A program made the position numbers and the translations under genes. 64,000 bases of DNA, taken from assembly GCF_019972155.1 (NCBI RefSeq), contig NZ_BOVL01000026.1, positions 62,001-126,000 on the forward strand. The letters are read 5' to 3'. The notes beneath the pieces were generated by a model. That model was not told where the DNA came from. It searched no databases and worked only from the letters and a program-made list of their open reading frames with translations. Source of the stretch: Bradyrhizobium sp. RD5-C2 (GTDB lineage Bacteria > Pseudomonadota > Alphaproteobacteria > Rhizobiales > Xanthobacteraceae). Position 1 is the stretch's first letter. Every line of letters starts with the position of its first letter. Positions 1-8,715 of the stretch are shown here, piece by piece.

Positions 1-1662
1 CCAGCCCTTGTCGAGCGCGAAGGTGAGCGCCAGCGCCAGCGAGGCGAGGGCGCCGGTGGCCGACAGCGCGATCGAGGGCGACAGCTCCGGTCGCTCGCCG
101 CGCCGGGTCAGTGCTTCGGTCGCGGCCGCGTAGGCGGCTGCGAGCAGCACGGCGAGGATCGCGAACGGGATCGAGCGATCGAGATGCGCGATACGTGCAT
201 AGAGTGCGACCAGCAGCGCGACCGGCGTGAACACGGCTGCTGCGGCCCAGGTCACCGTGATCTTCGTGGTGGCAAAACGGAATTGCGCGAGGAAGCCGAC
301 GATGCCGAAGGCGGCCGCGAACAGCGCGGCGGTGACGAGATGCAGCGAGACCGAGCCGTCGGTCGCGGACGAGCCGATGCCCGGGATCGCCCCGCCGGGC
401 AGCACCAGCATGTCGACGTTGCGGCGGACGGCCCACTCGCCGAACACGATGAAGACGAATGCCGACGCGGCGGCGATTGCGCCGGCAGCGGCGGGCGCGC
501 GCCAGGCGACGAAAAGGCTGCCCGCCGTCAGCAGCGCGAAGCCGATCATCGCGCTGTCGGCATGCGCGCTGTTGAGCACGATCAGCATCGCGCCGAACAG
601 ATAGGCCGCGAGCGAGCCCGATGAGATCGGCTCGATCTCCTCGCCATCGCCGTCGGGACCGAACATGAAGCCGCAGACCACGAGCAGCGCCGCCAGCACG
701 AAGCCCGCGATGACGTGGAAGACGTGCGGCGCGATCATCTCCGGCCCGCATTGCAGGCACGGCAAGGTCCATAGCAGCGCGAAGGCGATCGTCGTGACGG
801 CGAGCCAGCGCCACAGCCGGATGCGCGCGAGGCAGAACGCCGCCGCCGTGACGATGGCGAGATAAATGTAGAGCGACCAGAAGTCGGGCTTGTCGGACGA
901 GACCAGGATCGGCGTGACGAAGGCGCCGACGATGCCGAGCCCGGCCAGCGCTGGCCCGTGCAGCAGCGCGGCCGCGAGCGTGGCGAGTGCGACCATGCCG
1001 AGCAGGATGAAGGCGGTTGCCGGCGCGAGGAAACCATACAGCGCGTAAGCAGCGTAGACGGTCGCGAACGCCACTGCGGTGCTGGCGGCGGTGAGGATCG
1101 CCGGAATGTTGGCGACCGGCAGTGCCGCGATGCTGGAGATGCTTTCCTTGCGCCGCGTCCATTCGCCGGCGCCGAGCAAAGCGAGCGCAAATAGTCCGCC
1201 GAGCAGCGTACGCACGCCGGGGCCGAGCAGCCCGGCCTCGATCGAATAGCGCACCATGAAGAAGCCGCCGAGCGCGAGCGTCAGCCCGCCGATCCACACC
1301 ACCCAGCGCGTGCCGAGCGTCTCCTCGAAGCCGGGCGCCGGGGGCGGCGGGGCGGGTGGTTCTGGCAGCGGCGGTGGCGCGGCGCCTGCCGCGGCTTTCT
1401 CTGCATGCGCATCCGGCTCGCTCGCGGCTGCCTCTGGGAGCGGCGGCGGCGCGACGGGAGGCGCTGCAGGAAGCGTCTGCTCGAACGCCTCGAGCGGCGC
1501 CAGCGGTGGCGGCACGGCCGTCCGCGCGGCGGACACGCCCGCGGCCTCGACCGCATCCAGCCGGCGCTGCAGCACCGTAATCTGGCCCAGCGCCTTGCGC
1601 GCGAAAATGATCGCGACAATGGCGATAACGAGCGTGAGGAAATCGAACGGCGAATCGAACAT
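1..1662 (-). CDS. DUF2339 family multi-pass membrane protein (partial, C-terminus outside window)
   Basis: The reading frame opens with ATG at 1662 and stays open to base 1, so 554 residues are visible and the C-terminus lies beyond the left edge. It starts with a membrane segment at residues 5-17 (LTLVIAIVAIIFA), followed by a short helix and a proline/alanine-rich linker to about residue 105. A long run of hydrophobic segments begins at GTRWVVWIGGLTLALGGFF. N-terminal anchor, Pro-rich linker and many TM helices is the layout of DUF2339 predicted membrane proteins, whose function is unknown. Nothing in the neighbours suggests a role. Confidence 0.8.
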   Translation of the reverse strand, partial: MFDSPFDFLTLVIAIVAIIFARKALGQITVLQRRLDAVEAAGVSAARTAVPPPLAPLEAFEQTLPAAPPVAPPPLPEAAASEPDAHAEKAAAGAAPPPLPEPPAPPPPAPGFEETLGTRWVVWIGGLTLALGGFFMVRYSIEAGLLGPGVRTLLGGLFALALLGAGEWTRRKESISSIAALPVANIPAILTAASTAVAFATVYAAYALYGFLAPATAFILLGMVALATLAAALLHGPALAGLGIVGAFVTPILVSSDKPDFWSLYIYLAIVTAAAFCLARIRLWRWLAVTTIAFALLWTLPCLQCGPEMIAPHVFHVIAGFVLAALLVVCGFMFGPDGDGEEIEPISSGSLAAYLFGAMLIVLNSAHADSAMIGFALLTAGSLFVAWRAPAAAGAIAAASAFVFIVFGEWAVRRNVDMLVLPGGAIPGIGSSATDGSVSLHLVTAALFAAAFGIVGFLAQFRFATTKITVTWAAAAVFTPVALLVALYARIAHLDRSIPFAILAVLLAAAYAAATEALTRRGERPELSPSIALSATGALASLALALTFALDKGW

Positions 1663-1719
1663 CGGGCCTCCGGCAGGACGCGCCGGACCATCGGCCAGCC
1701 GGCCGCCCGTCGCAACCTA

Positions 1720-1767
1720 GAGCATGATCCGGAAAAGTGTGTGCGGTTTTCCGAAAAGATCATGCTC
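1720..1767. repeat. Dispersed palindromic repeat, family A copy 1
   Basis: The 10-bp arms GAGCATGATC and GATCATGCTC enclose a core containing two TTTTCC/GGAAAA tracts. A diverged copy with the same layout lies at 50504-50552 in this window, so this is a repeat family and not a gene-specific site. Confidence 0.7.
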
Positions 1768-1778
1768 AAATCAAAGAA

Positions 1779-1820
1779 CTAGAGCGGGATGACGATTCGA
1801 AGAAAGTCATCCCGCTCTAG
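1779..1820. repeat. Perfect 15-bp inverted repeat
   Basis: CTAGAGCGGGATGAC (1779-1793) pairs perfectly with 1806-1820 across a 12-nt loop. It follows the end of the phosphatase gene at 1873 (minus strand) but has no T-run, so it may be a dispersed repeat and not an intrinsic terminator. Confidence 0.6.
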
Positions 1821-1872
1821 TAGTGCAGTTGAGCGGACTGGAAGTTCAAGCGCTCGGGCGTGGCAGGCCGCG

Positions 1873-2379
1873 TTAGTCCAGATCGATGTGGAAGGGCCGG
1901 CCCTCGACGCTCATGCTGCCGGGGCCCATCGCATCGAGCGCGCGCAGCATCCGGCCCTCGCGCCCCAGCGCCTTGTCGGCAAGGCTGACGATCAGGCGGT
2001 TGGGTGCGGCGATCGGCGAGGCCTCGCGGATCAGCCGGGCGATGGACATTTCGTCGCGGTGCGGATTGAGCGCGCAGACGGTGGCGAATGCGCTTGCGGT
2101 CGAGCGGCTGATGCCGGCGTAGCAATGCACCACCATCGGCGCGCGGCGATCCCAGCCGCGCACGAAGGTCAGCACGCGCTCGATATGGGTCTCGTTGGGG
2201 GCAACGAATCCGTCCATCTGTTCGACGATGTCGTCCATCGACACCTTCAGATGGTTGGCCGGAAGCACGGAGGGCGGCCGCTGCACCTGGTCGACATTGG
2301 CCATCACGGTCAGCACGTGGCTGGCGCCGGTGGCACGAACCGTGTCGGAGAGCGCGGCAAGCGAGCAAACGTGAAGCAT
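1873..2379 (-). CDS. Tyrosine/dual-specificity phosphatase-like protein
   Basis: This 168-residue protein carries the cysteine phosphatase P-loop C-x5-R in VVHCYAGISRSTA (about residues 85-97), where the Cys is the expected nucleophile and the Arg binds phosphate. An upstream Asp-containing loop (SMDDI) could supply the general acid. No signal peptide or membrane segment is seen, so it is probably cytosolic. The size matches small bacterial tyrosine phosphatase family proteins. The substrate cannot be told from sequence. ATG 2379 is the first start in frame. It lies downstream of the ygfZ-tag-HD set on the same strand, after a 123-nt gap. Confidence 0.8.
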   Translation of the reverse strand: MLHVCSLAALSDTVRATGASHVLTVMANVDQVQRPPSVLPANHLKVSMDDIVEQMDGFVAPNETHIERVLTFVRGWDRRAPMVVHCYAGISRSTASAFATVCALNPHRDEMSIARLIREASPIAAPNRLIVSLADKALGREGRMLRALDAMGPGSMSVEGRPFHIDLD

Positions 2380-2502
2380 GATGGTCCTTGGCTATCGGTA
2401 CGCCCGATTATAACGGCTGCTCCCGGGCGGGCAAAGCCGGGCGGCGCGATGCCCGCGCTGCGTTTTGCGGCGCAACCGGCAGCAAGCTTCGTGATGCCGC
2501 GC

Positions 2503-3114
2503 CTACGATGCGTGCAATGCGTTGAAGCGTTCGAGGAACTGCTTTTCGGCCCTCGCTGCGGTCCATGGCGTCAGATAGTCGCGCTCGGTGGCTTCCGGCA
2601 ATTCCGGATCGCGGCCGAACAGCCGCCTGGCTTCGGCTTGCGAAAACCCCGCCAGATGCGTCGCCTCGAGATAGGCGGCGCCGCGATCGGCGGCCTTGAT
2701 CTGCTGGGTGATCTCGTCCGCCAGCACCGCCGGCAGGCCGAAGCGGATATGGATCGCCGACAGCAGCCGCTTCTCCACCACCTTGTATTCACCGGCAAGC
2801 ACGGCCTTGAACGGCGAGATCATGTCGCCGATGACATATTCCGGCGCGTCGTGCAGCAGTGCTGCGAGACGATGGCTGATATCGACGCGCGGCGTCTGCT
2901 GGCGCATCACGGCCTCGACCAGCAGCGTGTGCTGGGCCACCGAGAAGATGTGCGCGCCAGAGGTCTGCCCATTCCAGCGCGCGACCCGCGCCAGTCCATG
3001 CGCGATGTCGACGATCTCGATATCGAGCGGCGACGGGTCGAGTAGGTCCAGCCGGCGCCCCGACAACATCCGCTGCCAGGCGCGGGTGGTCTCGGTCGAT
3101 CGACGCGCAGTCAT
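2503..3114 (-). CDS. HD-domain phosphohydrolase (YfbR-like)
   Basis: 203 residues. The HD superfamily metal ligands are visible: His in AHIFSVAQHT (about residue 55), the His-Asp pair in AALLHDAPEYVIGD (about 87-100), and a later Asp in IKAADRGAA. The arrangement resembles YfbR/YGK1-type nucleotide phosphohydrolases, but the substrate is not known. The start is set by the ATGA overlap: ATG 3114-3112 overlaps the TGA of tag (3113-3111), so the two are probably translationally coupled. Longer in-frame extensions run into the tag coding region and are unlikely. Confidence 0.8.
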   Translation of the reverse strand: MTARRSTETTRAWQRMLSGRRLDLLDPSPLDIEIVDIAHGLARVARWNGQTSGAHIFSVAQHTLLVEAVMRQQTPRVDISHRLAALLHDAPEYVIGDMISPFKAVLAGEYKVVEKRLLSAIHIRFGLPAVLADEITQQIKAADRGAAYLEATHLAGFSQAEARRLFGRDPELPEATERDYLTPWTAARAEKQFLERFNALHAS

Positions 3115-3737
3115 TTCTTCTTGAGCCGCGGTGTGCGGAGCTTGCCGCTGCACGCCTCGTGGCAGAAGCAGGTGACGAGGTGATCGTTGACCATGCCGGT
3201 CGCCTGCATGAAGGCGTATACGATGGTGGGGCCGACGAATTTGAAGCCGCGCGCGCCGAGCTCCTTGGAGACCTTGATCGAGACCGGCGTCGAGGCCGGC
3301 ACGCTCGCGGTGGTCTTGAACTGATTGACCTTCGGCTTGCCGTCGACGAAGTCCCACAGGAATTTCGCGAAGCCGGGGCCCTTCTCCATGATCTCCAGAT
3401 AGCCCTTCGCGCTCGCTATCGTGCCTTCGATCTTGGCACGGTTGCGAACGATGCCGGCATCGTTCATCAGCGCATGCACCTTCTTGTCGGTGTAGCGCAC
3501 GATCTTCTCGGGCTGGAAATCGTCGAAGGCTTTGCGGAAGTTGTCGCGCTTGCGCAGGATCGTGATCCAGGACAGGCCGGCCTGGAAGCCGTCGAGGATC
3601 AGCTTTTCATAGAGTGCGCGGTCGTCATATTCCGGCACGCCCCACTCATTGTCGTGATAGGCGACGTAGAACGCGTCCTCGCCCGGCCACGGGCAGCGCG
3701 TCTTGCCGTCGGGATGCAGTTGTGCGGTACGGCTCAT
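3111..3737 (-). CDS. tag: DNA-3-methyladenine glycosylase I
   Basis: 208 residues that follow the Tag family end to end. RCPWPG near residue 15 and YHDNEWGVP near 28 supply the N-terminal Cys and His of the zinc snap, and VNDHLVTCFCH near 187 supplies the C-terminal His and Cys. FQAGLSWITILRKR is the alkyl-base pocket segment. The enzyme excises 3-methyladenine from DNA by hydrolysing the glycosidic bond. A 4-nt ATGA overlap joins it to the upstream ygfZ and another joins it to the downstream HD gene, so the three form a tight operon. Confidence 0.93.
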   Translation of the reverse strand: MSRTAQLHPDGKTRCPWPGEDAFYVAYHDNEWGVPEYDDRALYEKLILDGFQAGLSWITILRKRDNFRKAFDDFQPEKIVRYTDKKVHALMNDAGIVRNRAKIEGTIASAKGYLEIMEKGPGFAKFLWDFVDGKPKVNQFKTTASVPASTPVSIKVSKELGARGFKFVGPTIVYAFMQATGMVNDHLVTCFCHEACSGKLRTPRLKKK

Positions 3738-4615
3738 GCAACGGTCTGTTTGGGTGTGATGCGGACAGCGTCCGGTTCGGCGAGGTGAAGCGCAAGCCCG
3801 CCTGCGGTCAGCGGCAGGCCGGCGTCGATCGCGTCGGCGACGCGGTCGATGCGCACCAGCGCGAGGCCTTTGTCGCCGGCGGTCGAGCCCATGGTGCCGA
3901 CCTGCTTGTCGCCAGCCTGGATCGTCGCGCCGGTCTCGGGGGAGGGGCCGTCGAGAATGATCTTCACCGTGCGGGTGCGCGCGGTGCCGCGATGCTGCAT
4001 GCGCGACACGACTTCCTGGCCGACATAGCAGCCCTTGTCGAAATCGACGCCGTGGAGACGGTCCATATTGGTCTCGTGCGGGAAGGCGTCGCCATACATG
4101 AAGTCGAGCCCGCCGCGCGGCACGCCGGTCGCGATGCGATGTGCCTCATAGGCACTGCTGTCGACGAGATCGGCGCCGACCAGGTCAGCGAGCTTCTGCT
4201 TCAGATCTTCCGGGATCAGGACGCGCCAGCCGAGCGCCGGGTTGCGCGGATCGGCGAAAGCGAGATCGGGGATCGCCGCCGGCTCGCCATCCCAGGCGGC
4301 CAGCACGCCGAGGCTGTCGGAGAGGTTCTCGACCACGACCTTGGCGCGCAGCTTGTAGAAGCCGAGCTTGTCGGCAAGCCCCTTGGCGAGGGCGCGCGGC
4401 GCGTCGATCAGGAAGCCGCCGCCATGACCTGGGGGTATCTCGGTGATCAGAAAATCGACGATGATCTTGCCCTGCGGCGTCAGCAACGCGCCAAATCGGG
4501 CCAGTCCCGGGGCCAGCTGCTCGACATCGGTCGTGATGAGGCCGTTGAGGAAGTTGCGGGCGTCCTCGCCAGAGACCTTGATCACGCCGCGATCTGGAAG
4601 AAACGCTGCTTTCAT
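3734..4615 (-). CDS. ygfZ: Folate-binding YgfZ/IbA57-type iron-sulfur assembly protein
   Basis: 293 residues from ATG 4615. The family signature K-G-C-[FY]-x-G-Q-E is present as KGCYVGQEVVSRMQHRG (about residues 200-216). The N-terminus (GVIKVSGEDARNFLNGL) matches the GcvT-like tetrahydrofolate fold. Members help assemble or repair [4Fe-4S] proteins in the cytosol, with the signature Cys essential. It is the first gene of the ygfZ-tag-HD operon and is divergent from the dihydroorotase gene across 128 nt. An earlier in-frame start would intrude into that shared promoter region. Confidence 0.9.
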   Translation of the reverse strand: MKAAFLPDRGVIKVSGEDARNFLNGLITTDVEQLAPGLARFGALLTPQGKIIVDFLITEIPPGHGGGFLIDAPRALAKGLADKLGFYKLRAKVVVENLSDSLGVLAAWDGEPAAIPDLAFADPRNPALGWRVLIPEDLKQKLADLVGADLVDSSAYEAHRIATGVPRGGLDFMYGDAFPHETNMDRLHGVDFDKGCYVGQEVVSRMQHRGTARTRTVKIILDGPSPETGATIQAGDKQVGTMGSTAGDKGLALVRIDRVADAIDAGLPLTAGGLALHLAEPDAVRITPKQTVA

Positions 4616-4743
4616 TCGCAAAATTGGCTCTTTTCCAAGTTCCTTGGGAAACGCGCGGCGCGCGGATATCCCCAGCCAAGCTAAGGCGCTACAGTGCGCC
4701 GAACAAGGCCCGCGCGACACCCGAAAGCGGGCGCCGAGGACCG

Positions 4744-6078
4744 ATGAATCAGCATTTTGACACCATTCTAAAATCCGGCACCGTGGTCAATCAGGACGGC
4801 GAGGGCGTGCGCGATATCGGCGTCACGAATGGCCGCATTGCCGCGATCGGATCGCTCGGCCAAGCCTCGGCCGGCGAAGTGATCGACTGCAAGGGTTTGC
4901 ACATCCTGCCCGGCGTGATGGACACCCAGGTGCATTTCCGCGAGCCCGGGCTGACGCAGAAGGAAGATCTCGAGACCGGCTCGCGCAGCGCCGTGATGGG
5001 CGGCGTCACCGCCGTGTTCGAGATGCCGAACACCAACCCGCTGACGGTGACCGAAGAGGCGTTCACCGACAAGATCAAGCGCGGCCACCATCGCATGCAT
5101 TGCGACTTCGCGTTCTTCATCGGCGGCACCCGCGAGAACGTGCAGGACCTGCCGGAGCTCGAGCGCGCGCCGGGCTGCGCCGGCGTCAAGGTGTTCATCG
5201 GCTCCTCCACCGGCGCGCTACTGGTCGAGGACGACGAGAGCCTGCGGCGGATATTTCAGGTGATCCGGCGCCGCGCCGCGTTCCATGCCGAGGACGAGTA
5301 CCGCCTCAACGAGCGCAAGCCGCTGCGGATCGAGGGCGATCCACGCTCGCATCCGGTGTGGCGCGACGAGACCGCGGCGCTGATGGCGACTGAGCGGCTG
5401 GTCAATCTCGCGCGCGAGACCGGCAAGCGCATCCATGTGCTGCACATCTCGACCAAGGAAGAGATTCTGTATCTGCGCGACCACAAGGATGTCGCCTCCT
5501 GCGAGGCGACGCCGCACCACCTCACGATGGCCGCGCCGGAGTGCTACGAGCGGCTCGGCACGCTGGCGCAGATGAATCCGCCGGTGCGCTCGGCCGATCA
5601 CCGCGCCGGCATCTGGTACGGCATCGAGCAGGGCATCATCGACGTGCTCGGCTCCGACCACGCGCCGCATACGCTGGAGGAGAAGGCCAAGACCTATCCG
5701 GGCTCGCCGTCGGGCATGACCGGCGTGCAGACGCTGGTGCCCTTGATGCTCGATCACGTCAACGCGGGTCGGCTGTCGCTGGCGCGGTTCGTCGACCTCA
5801 CCAGCGCGGGGCCGGCGCGCCTGTTCAACATGGCCTGCAAGGGCCGCATCGCGGCGGGCTACGATGCCGACTTCACCGTGGTCGATCTCAAGCGCAGCGA
5901 GACCATCACCAACAAATGGATCGCCTCGCGTGCGGCCTGGACGCCCTATGACGGTGTGCGGGTGCAGGGCTGGCCGGTCGGCACCTTCGTGCGCGGCAAG
6001 CGGGTGATGTGGCAGGGCGAGGTCACGACGCCGTCAACCGGCGAGCCCGTCCGGTTCCTCGAGACGTTGAAGGCCTAG
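4744..6078 (+). CDS. pyrC: Dihydroorotase (class I amidohydrolase)
   Basis: 444 residues. Landmarks of the cyclic amidohydrolase fold are visible: DTQVHFREPG (about residue 60), a carbamylatable Lys in CAGVKVFIGSSTG (about 145), His ligands in HVLHIST and EATPHHLTM, and SDHAPHT (about 310). Dihydroorotases interconvert carbamoyl-aspartate and dihydroorotate in pyrimidine synthesis. The usual HxH metal pair reads QVH, with Gln for the first His. I recall this variant in one branch of dihydroorotases, but it leaves some doubt about metal content and activity. GAGGA precedes ATG 4744. The stop TAG lies in a palindrome. Confidence 0.85.
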   Translation: MNQHFDTILKSGTVVNQDGEGVRDIGVTNGRIAAIGSLGQASAGEVIDCKGLHILPGVMDTQVHFREPGLTQKEDLETGSRSAVMGGVTAVFEMPNTNPLTVTEEAFTDKIKRGHHRMHCDFAFFIGGTRENVQDLPELERAPGCAGVKVFIGSSTGALLVEDDESLRRIFQVIRRRAAFHAEDEYRLNERKPLRIEGDPRSHPVWRDETAALMATERLVNLARETGKRIHVLHISTKEEILYLRDHKDVASCEATPHHLTMAAPECYERLGTLAQMNPPVRSADHRAGIWYGIEQGIIDVLGSDHAPHTLEEKAKTYPGSPSGMTGVQTLVPLMLDHVNAGRLSLARFVDLTSAGPARLFNMACKGRIAAGYDADFTVVDLKRSETITNKWIASRAAWTPYDGVRVQGWPVGTFVRGKRVMWQGEVTTPSTGEPVRFLETLKA

Positions 6079-6155
6079 CGCATCAAATGCGCTAGATTCT
6101 TGTTTGACGCGTTTTCTTGACGCGAACCGGTGCCCACTTCGCTCGAAAGCGCTTT
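6075..6155. repeat. Palindrome at the pyrC stop plus dispersed repeat family B copy 1
   Basis: CTAGCGCAT-CAA-ATGCGCTAG (6075-6095) is a perfect palindrome that contains the pyrC stop codon and could end transcription. It is followed by TTGACGCG...CGGTGCCCACTTCGCTCGAAAGCGCT (6114-6153), the inverted counterpart of 50413-50457. Confidence 0.65.
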
Positions 6156-6161
6156 GTGGGA

Positions 6162-6428
6162 TTACTGCCGGGCCAATGCCAGCGAGAATTCGCCGTTGCG
6201 CACGCGCGCGGCGAGACCCTCGGCAAACTTCGCCACTGCGTCCTCGCCATAGGTGCCGACCAGCTCGGCGAGCGCCGCAAACAGGCTCGCCTGCGCCAGG
6301 CAGTCGCCATCGACGCCGTCGTGACGCGCTTCCGCCCAGGCCTCGTTCAGGTAGCCCAGCGCGGCCTGCTTCTGTTCGTGATCGGGACGAGGGTCTTGGT
6401 GATGGGGGGAAGACGCTGGATGGCGCAT
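6162..6428 (-). CDS. Small conserved-looking hypothetical protein (88 aa)
   Basis: From ATG 6428 the frame encodes a mostly helical 88-residue protein with no signal peptide. After a His/Pro-rich start (residues 1-17), residues 20-85 look like an all-alpha bundle (LGYLNEAWAEARHDG, LFAALAELVGTYGEDAV). I do not recognise the family. It sits tail-to-tail with pyrC, with a repeat between. Longer frames through 6725 cross into sequence antisense to the HAD gene region and are not favoured. Confidence 0.55.
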   Translation of the reverse strand: MRHPASSPHHQDPRPDHEQKQAALGYLNEAWAEARHDGVDGDCLAQASLFAALAELVGTYGEDAVAKFAEGLAARVRNGEFSLALARQ

Positions 6429-6585
6429 GAAACTCTGCAAAATGAATGCGCGCGGTCCGAGGAGCGAACCACTGCGAGGCCCGCGAGATGTATCACGCAT
6501 GCGGGTACCGCCTAGCCCACATCTTTCGAAAAGGTTAACGGCCGGGACGGCATTTAAAGGGGAATTCCTGACGCCGCCGCCGCGA

Positions 6586-7242
6586 TCAACCAAATGAGCT
6601 GTGGATATGGTCCAGCACCGCGCGCGGCGAGGCGCACAGATGGCTGGCGCCGGCTGCGACCAGCTCCTCCGGCGTGCCGTAACCATAGGTGACGCCGATC
6701 GCGCGGATGCCGTTGCGATTCGCACCGACCACGTCGTGGCTGCGGTCGCCGATCATCACCGCTTTGCTCGGATCGACCCCGGTCTCCGCCAGCGCGTAGG
6801 CCAACAGGTCGACCTTGTTGACCCGGGTTCCGTCGAGCTCGGAGCCGAACACGTGGTCGAAATACGCGCTGAGGCCGAAATGCGCCACGATCCGCGTCGC
6901 GAACACGTGCGGCTTCGAGGTCGCAACAAAGATGCGCGCCGGCGCCTGCCGCAGCTCCGCCAGCACATCAGCGATATCGGGATAGACGCTGTTCTCGAAC
7001 AGCCCGACATCGCCGAACCGCTCGCGGTAGAGCTCGACGGCGCGGTCGGCGAGCTCGTCGCCGCCGAGCAGCATGGCAAAGCTCGCCCGCAGCGGCGGCC
7101 CGATGCACCAGGTCAATTCGTCCTGCGACGGAACCGGCCGGCCGAGCTTTGCCAGCGCATACTGGATCGAGCCGGTGATGCCGGGCTTCGGGTCGGTCAG
7201 GGTGCCGTCGAGGTCGAAGAAGATCGCGCGGTCAGTTGGCAT
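6586..7242 (-). CDS. HAD family phosphatase, phosphoglycolate phosphatase-like
   Basis: 218 residues with the HAD motifs in order: motif I FFDLDGTLTDP (about 8-18, nucleophile Asp), motif II VATSKP (about 108), motif III Lys in RVNKVDLL, and motif IV MIGDRSHDVVGA (about 160-171). The helical cap between motifs I and II is the C1 type of the Gph/PGP subfamily. Substrate specificity is not determinable; phosphoglycolate or a small phosphorylated metabolite is likely. ATG 7242 overlaps the 3' end of the upstream TIGR02301 gene by 11 nt. Confidence 0.85.
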   Translation of the reverse strand: MPTDRAIFFDLDGTLTDPKPGITGSIQYALAKLGRPVPSQDELTWCIGPPLRASFAMLLGGDELADRAVELYRERFGDVGLFENSVYPDIADVLAELRQAPARIFVATSKPHVFATRIVAHFGLSAYFDHVFGSELDGTRVNKVDLLAYALAETGVDPSKAVMIGDRSHDVVGANRNGIRAIGVTYGYGTPEELVAAGASHLCASPRAVLDHIHSSFG

Positions 7243-7609
7243 AGCGGGCCGTCAGGTCGCGCGAGATCTTCGAGCCTTCCTCGATATAGCGGCGGATCGC
7301 CACTGACGCCGCAGGGGTGCAGGTCCGGTAGGTCTGCTGGAACCCGTTGTAGCCACGGTTGAAGCCGGCGACCATGCGGGCGCGGCGGTCGCCGGAGGGG
7401 GTTTCGGCGTCGATCAGCGCCTGCATCTCGTTGCGCCACTTGGCGCCTTCGTTGGAGCCGCAGATGCCGCGCAGATAGTGCAGGGCGCCGAGGATCTCGG
7501 CCAGCCGCTGCAGGTCGCCGTCGAACGGCGCAGCCGCATCCTGCGCCCGGACGGGCGTCGCGAGGCATGCCGACATCAGGATCACAACGGCGAGAAAGGC
7601 TCTGATCAT
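7232..7609 (-). CDS. TIGR02301 family exported protein
   Basis: 125 residues from ATG 7609. A Sec signal peptide (MIRAFLAVVILMSACLATPVRAQ, residues 1-23, cleavage after AQA-like PVRAQ) precedes a small mature domain with a paired Cys (HYLRGICG about 48, YRTCTP about 97) and a conserved-looking GFNRGYNGFQQTY. This matches my recollection of the alphaproteobacterial family TIGR02301, whose function is unknown. It overlaps the HAD gene by 11 nt. Confidence 0.75.
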   Translation of the reverse strand: MIRAFLAVVILMSACLATPVRAQDAAAPFDGDLQRLAEILGALHYLRGICGSNEGAKWRNEMQALIDAETPSGDRRARMVAGFNRGYNGFQQTYRTCTPAASVAIRRYIEEGSKISRDLTARYAN

Positions 7610-7694
7610 CAGGGGTTCCGGAATCGCCGTGGTATGCCTCCTCAATGCGCCCGAGGCAAGGCGGCAAGGCTCCGATACCGCCCCAAAACACGCC

Positions 7695-8114
7695 TCAAAC
7701 CAGCCGCCGGGCGGCCGCAATGACCTCGTGCAGCCCGCCGGTGACCTTGAGATCGCCGATCTCCTCCGGCGCCAGCCATTTGAAATCGTCGTGCTCGTCG
7801 TTCAGCACAGGCTCGCGGGAGGCCCAGCGTGCCGCGAACGTCATGATCAGATAGTGCCCGGTGCCGGGACCGGTCGGCAGCACCTCGCGCCAGCCGGCCA
7901 GCCCCAAAATCTCGACCCGCAAGGCGGTCTCCTCGTCGATCTCCCGGTGCAGGGCGGTGTGCAGCGTCTCGCCGAATTCGACCCGGCCGCCGGGCAGCGA
8001 ATAGAAGCCCTTGCCAGGCGAGCGGGCGCGGCGGACCAGCAGCACCTTGCCGTCGCGGAAAATCACGCCGGAGACGGCGAGCTGCGGGCGGATCGGAGGT
8101 TCGGGAGAGCTCAA
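7695..8114 (-). CDS. Nudix hydrolase (TTG start)
   Basis: 139 residues with a Nudix box at about 42-64: GGRVEFGETLHTALHRE then IDEETAL. The REx2EE core that binds the metal is complete, but the usual Gly after EET is Ala. The enzyme should hydrolyse a nucleoside diphosphate linked to another moiety. Upstream stops leave only TTG at 8114 as a plausible start (peptide MSSPEPPIRP), and I see no clear Shine-Dalgarno sequence there, so the N-terminus is uncertain by a few residues. Confidence 0.82.
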   Translation of the reverse strand: MSSPEPPIRPQLAVSGVIFRDGKVLLVRRARSPGKGFYSLPGGRVEFGETLHTALHREIDEETALRVEILGLAGWREVLPTGPGTGHYLIMTFAARWASREPVLNDEHDDFKWLAPEEIGDLKVTGGLHEVIAAARRLV

Positions 8115-8152
8115 GACGACAACCAGTTTTGACGACCATCATGCCCGATAAA

Positions 8153-8653
8153 TCAGGCGCCGGCCATGATGCTGTCGACATCGGCCTCGGCGGCGCCGTT
8201 GATGACACCGGCGGTCTGCATCACCAGCGGCTTGACCCAGACGATGGCCTGCTCGGCCAGCGCGACCCGGCTCTTGTCCTGATGCAACTGCCGCATCGCG
8301 GCGCCGACCTCGGTCAGGATACTGGTCATGCTGGCGGTGAGCTGGTCGAATTCGGCCCGGATTCGAGCGTCCGCGGTCTCATAGGCCTCGATCGCGAGGT
8401 CGCGCGCCTTGAAGTTGGACGCGGTGAAATGCTCGGCATAGGACAGTGGCTGCCATTCCAGGAAATCGCTGGCGCATTCCGGCAGGTCCGGCACCATCTC
8501 CAGCAGCATGATGGCTTCGTTGAAGTGATTGAGGTAGTCGGTCGCAAGCCCGGTGCGGGGATTGATGTTGGCGGCGCGCAACTGCGCCGCCCGCGCCTCG
8601 TCGGGGTACGTCGGTCGCGGGCGAGAGCCCGCTATGGCGGCCGTTGAGGTCAT
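8153..8653 (-). CDS. Hypothetical helical protein (166 aa)
   Basis: ATG 8653 starts a soluble, mostly alpha-helical protein with no signal peptide or TM helix. A central stretch (TDYLNHFNEAIMLLEMVPDL, SDFLEWQPLSYAEHF) and a C-terminal helix (ALAEQAIVWVKPLVMQTAGV) are the most structured-looking parts. I do not recognise a named family. It is divergent from the SRAP gene across 62 nt and upstream of the Nudix gene by 38 nt, which suggests it may be cotranscribed with the latter. Confidence 0.65.
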   Translation of the reverse strand: MTSTAAIAGSRPRPTYPDEARAAQLRAANINPRTGLATDYLNHFNEAIMLLEMVPDLPECASDFLEWQPLSYAEHFTASNFKARDLAIEAYETADARIRAEFDQLTASMTSILTEVGAAMRQLHQDKSRVALAEQAIVWVKPLVMQTAGVINGAAEADVDSIMAGA

Positions 8654-8715
8654 TGGTCGCAGTCTTTAACGGTCCAAGTTAAGGCGGAATAAACGGATAC
8701 CACCCTGGACAGGAT

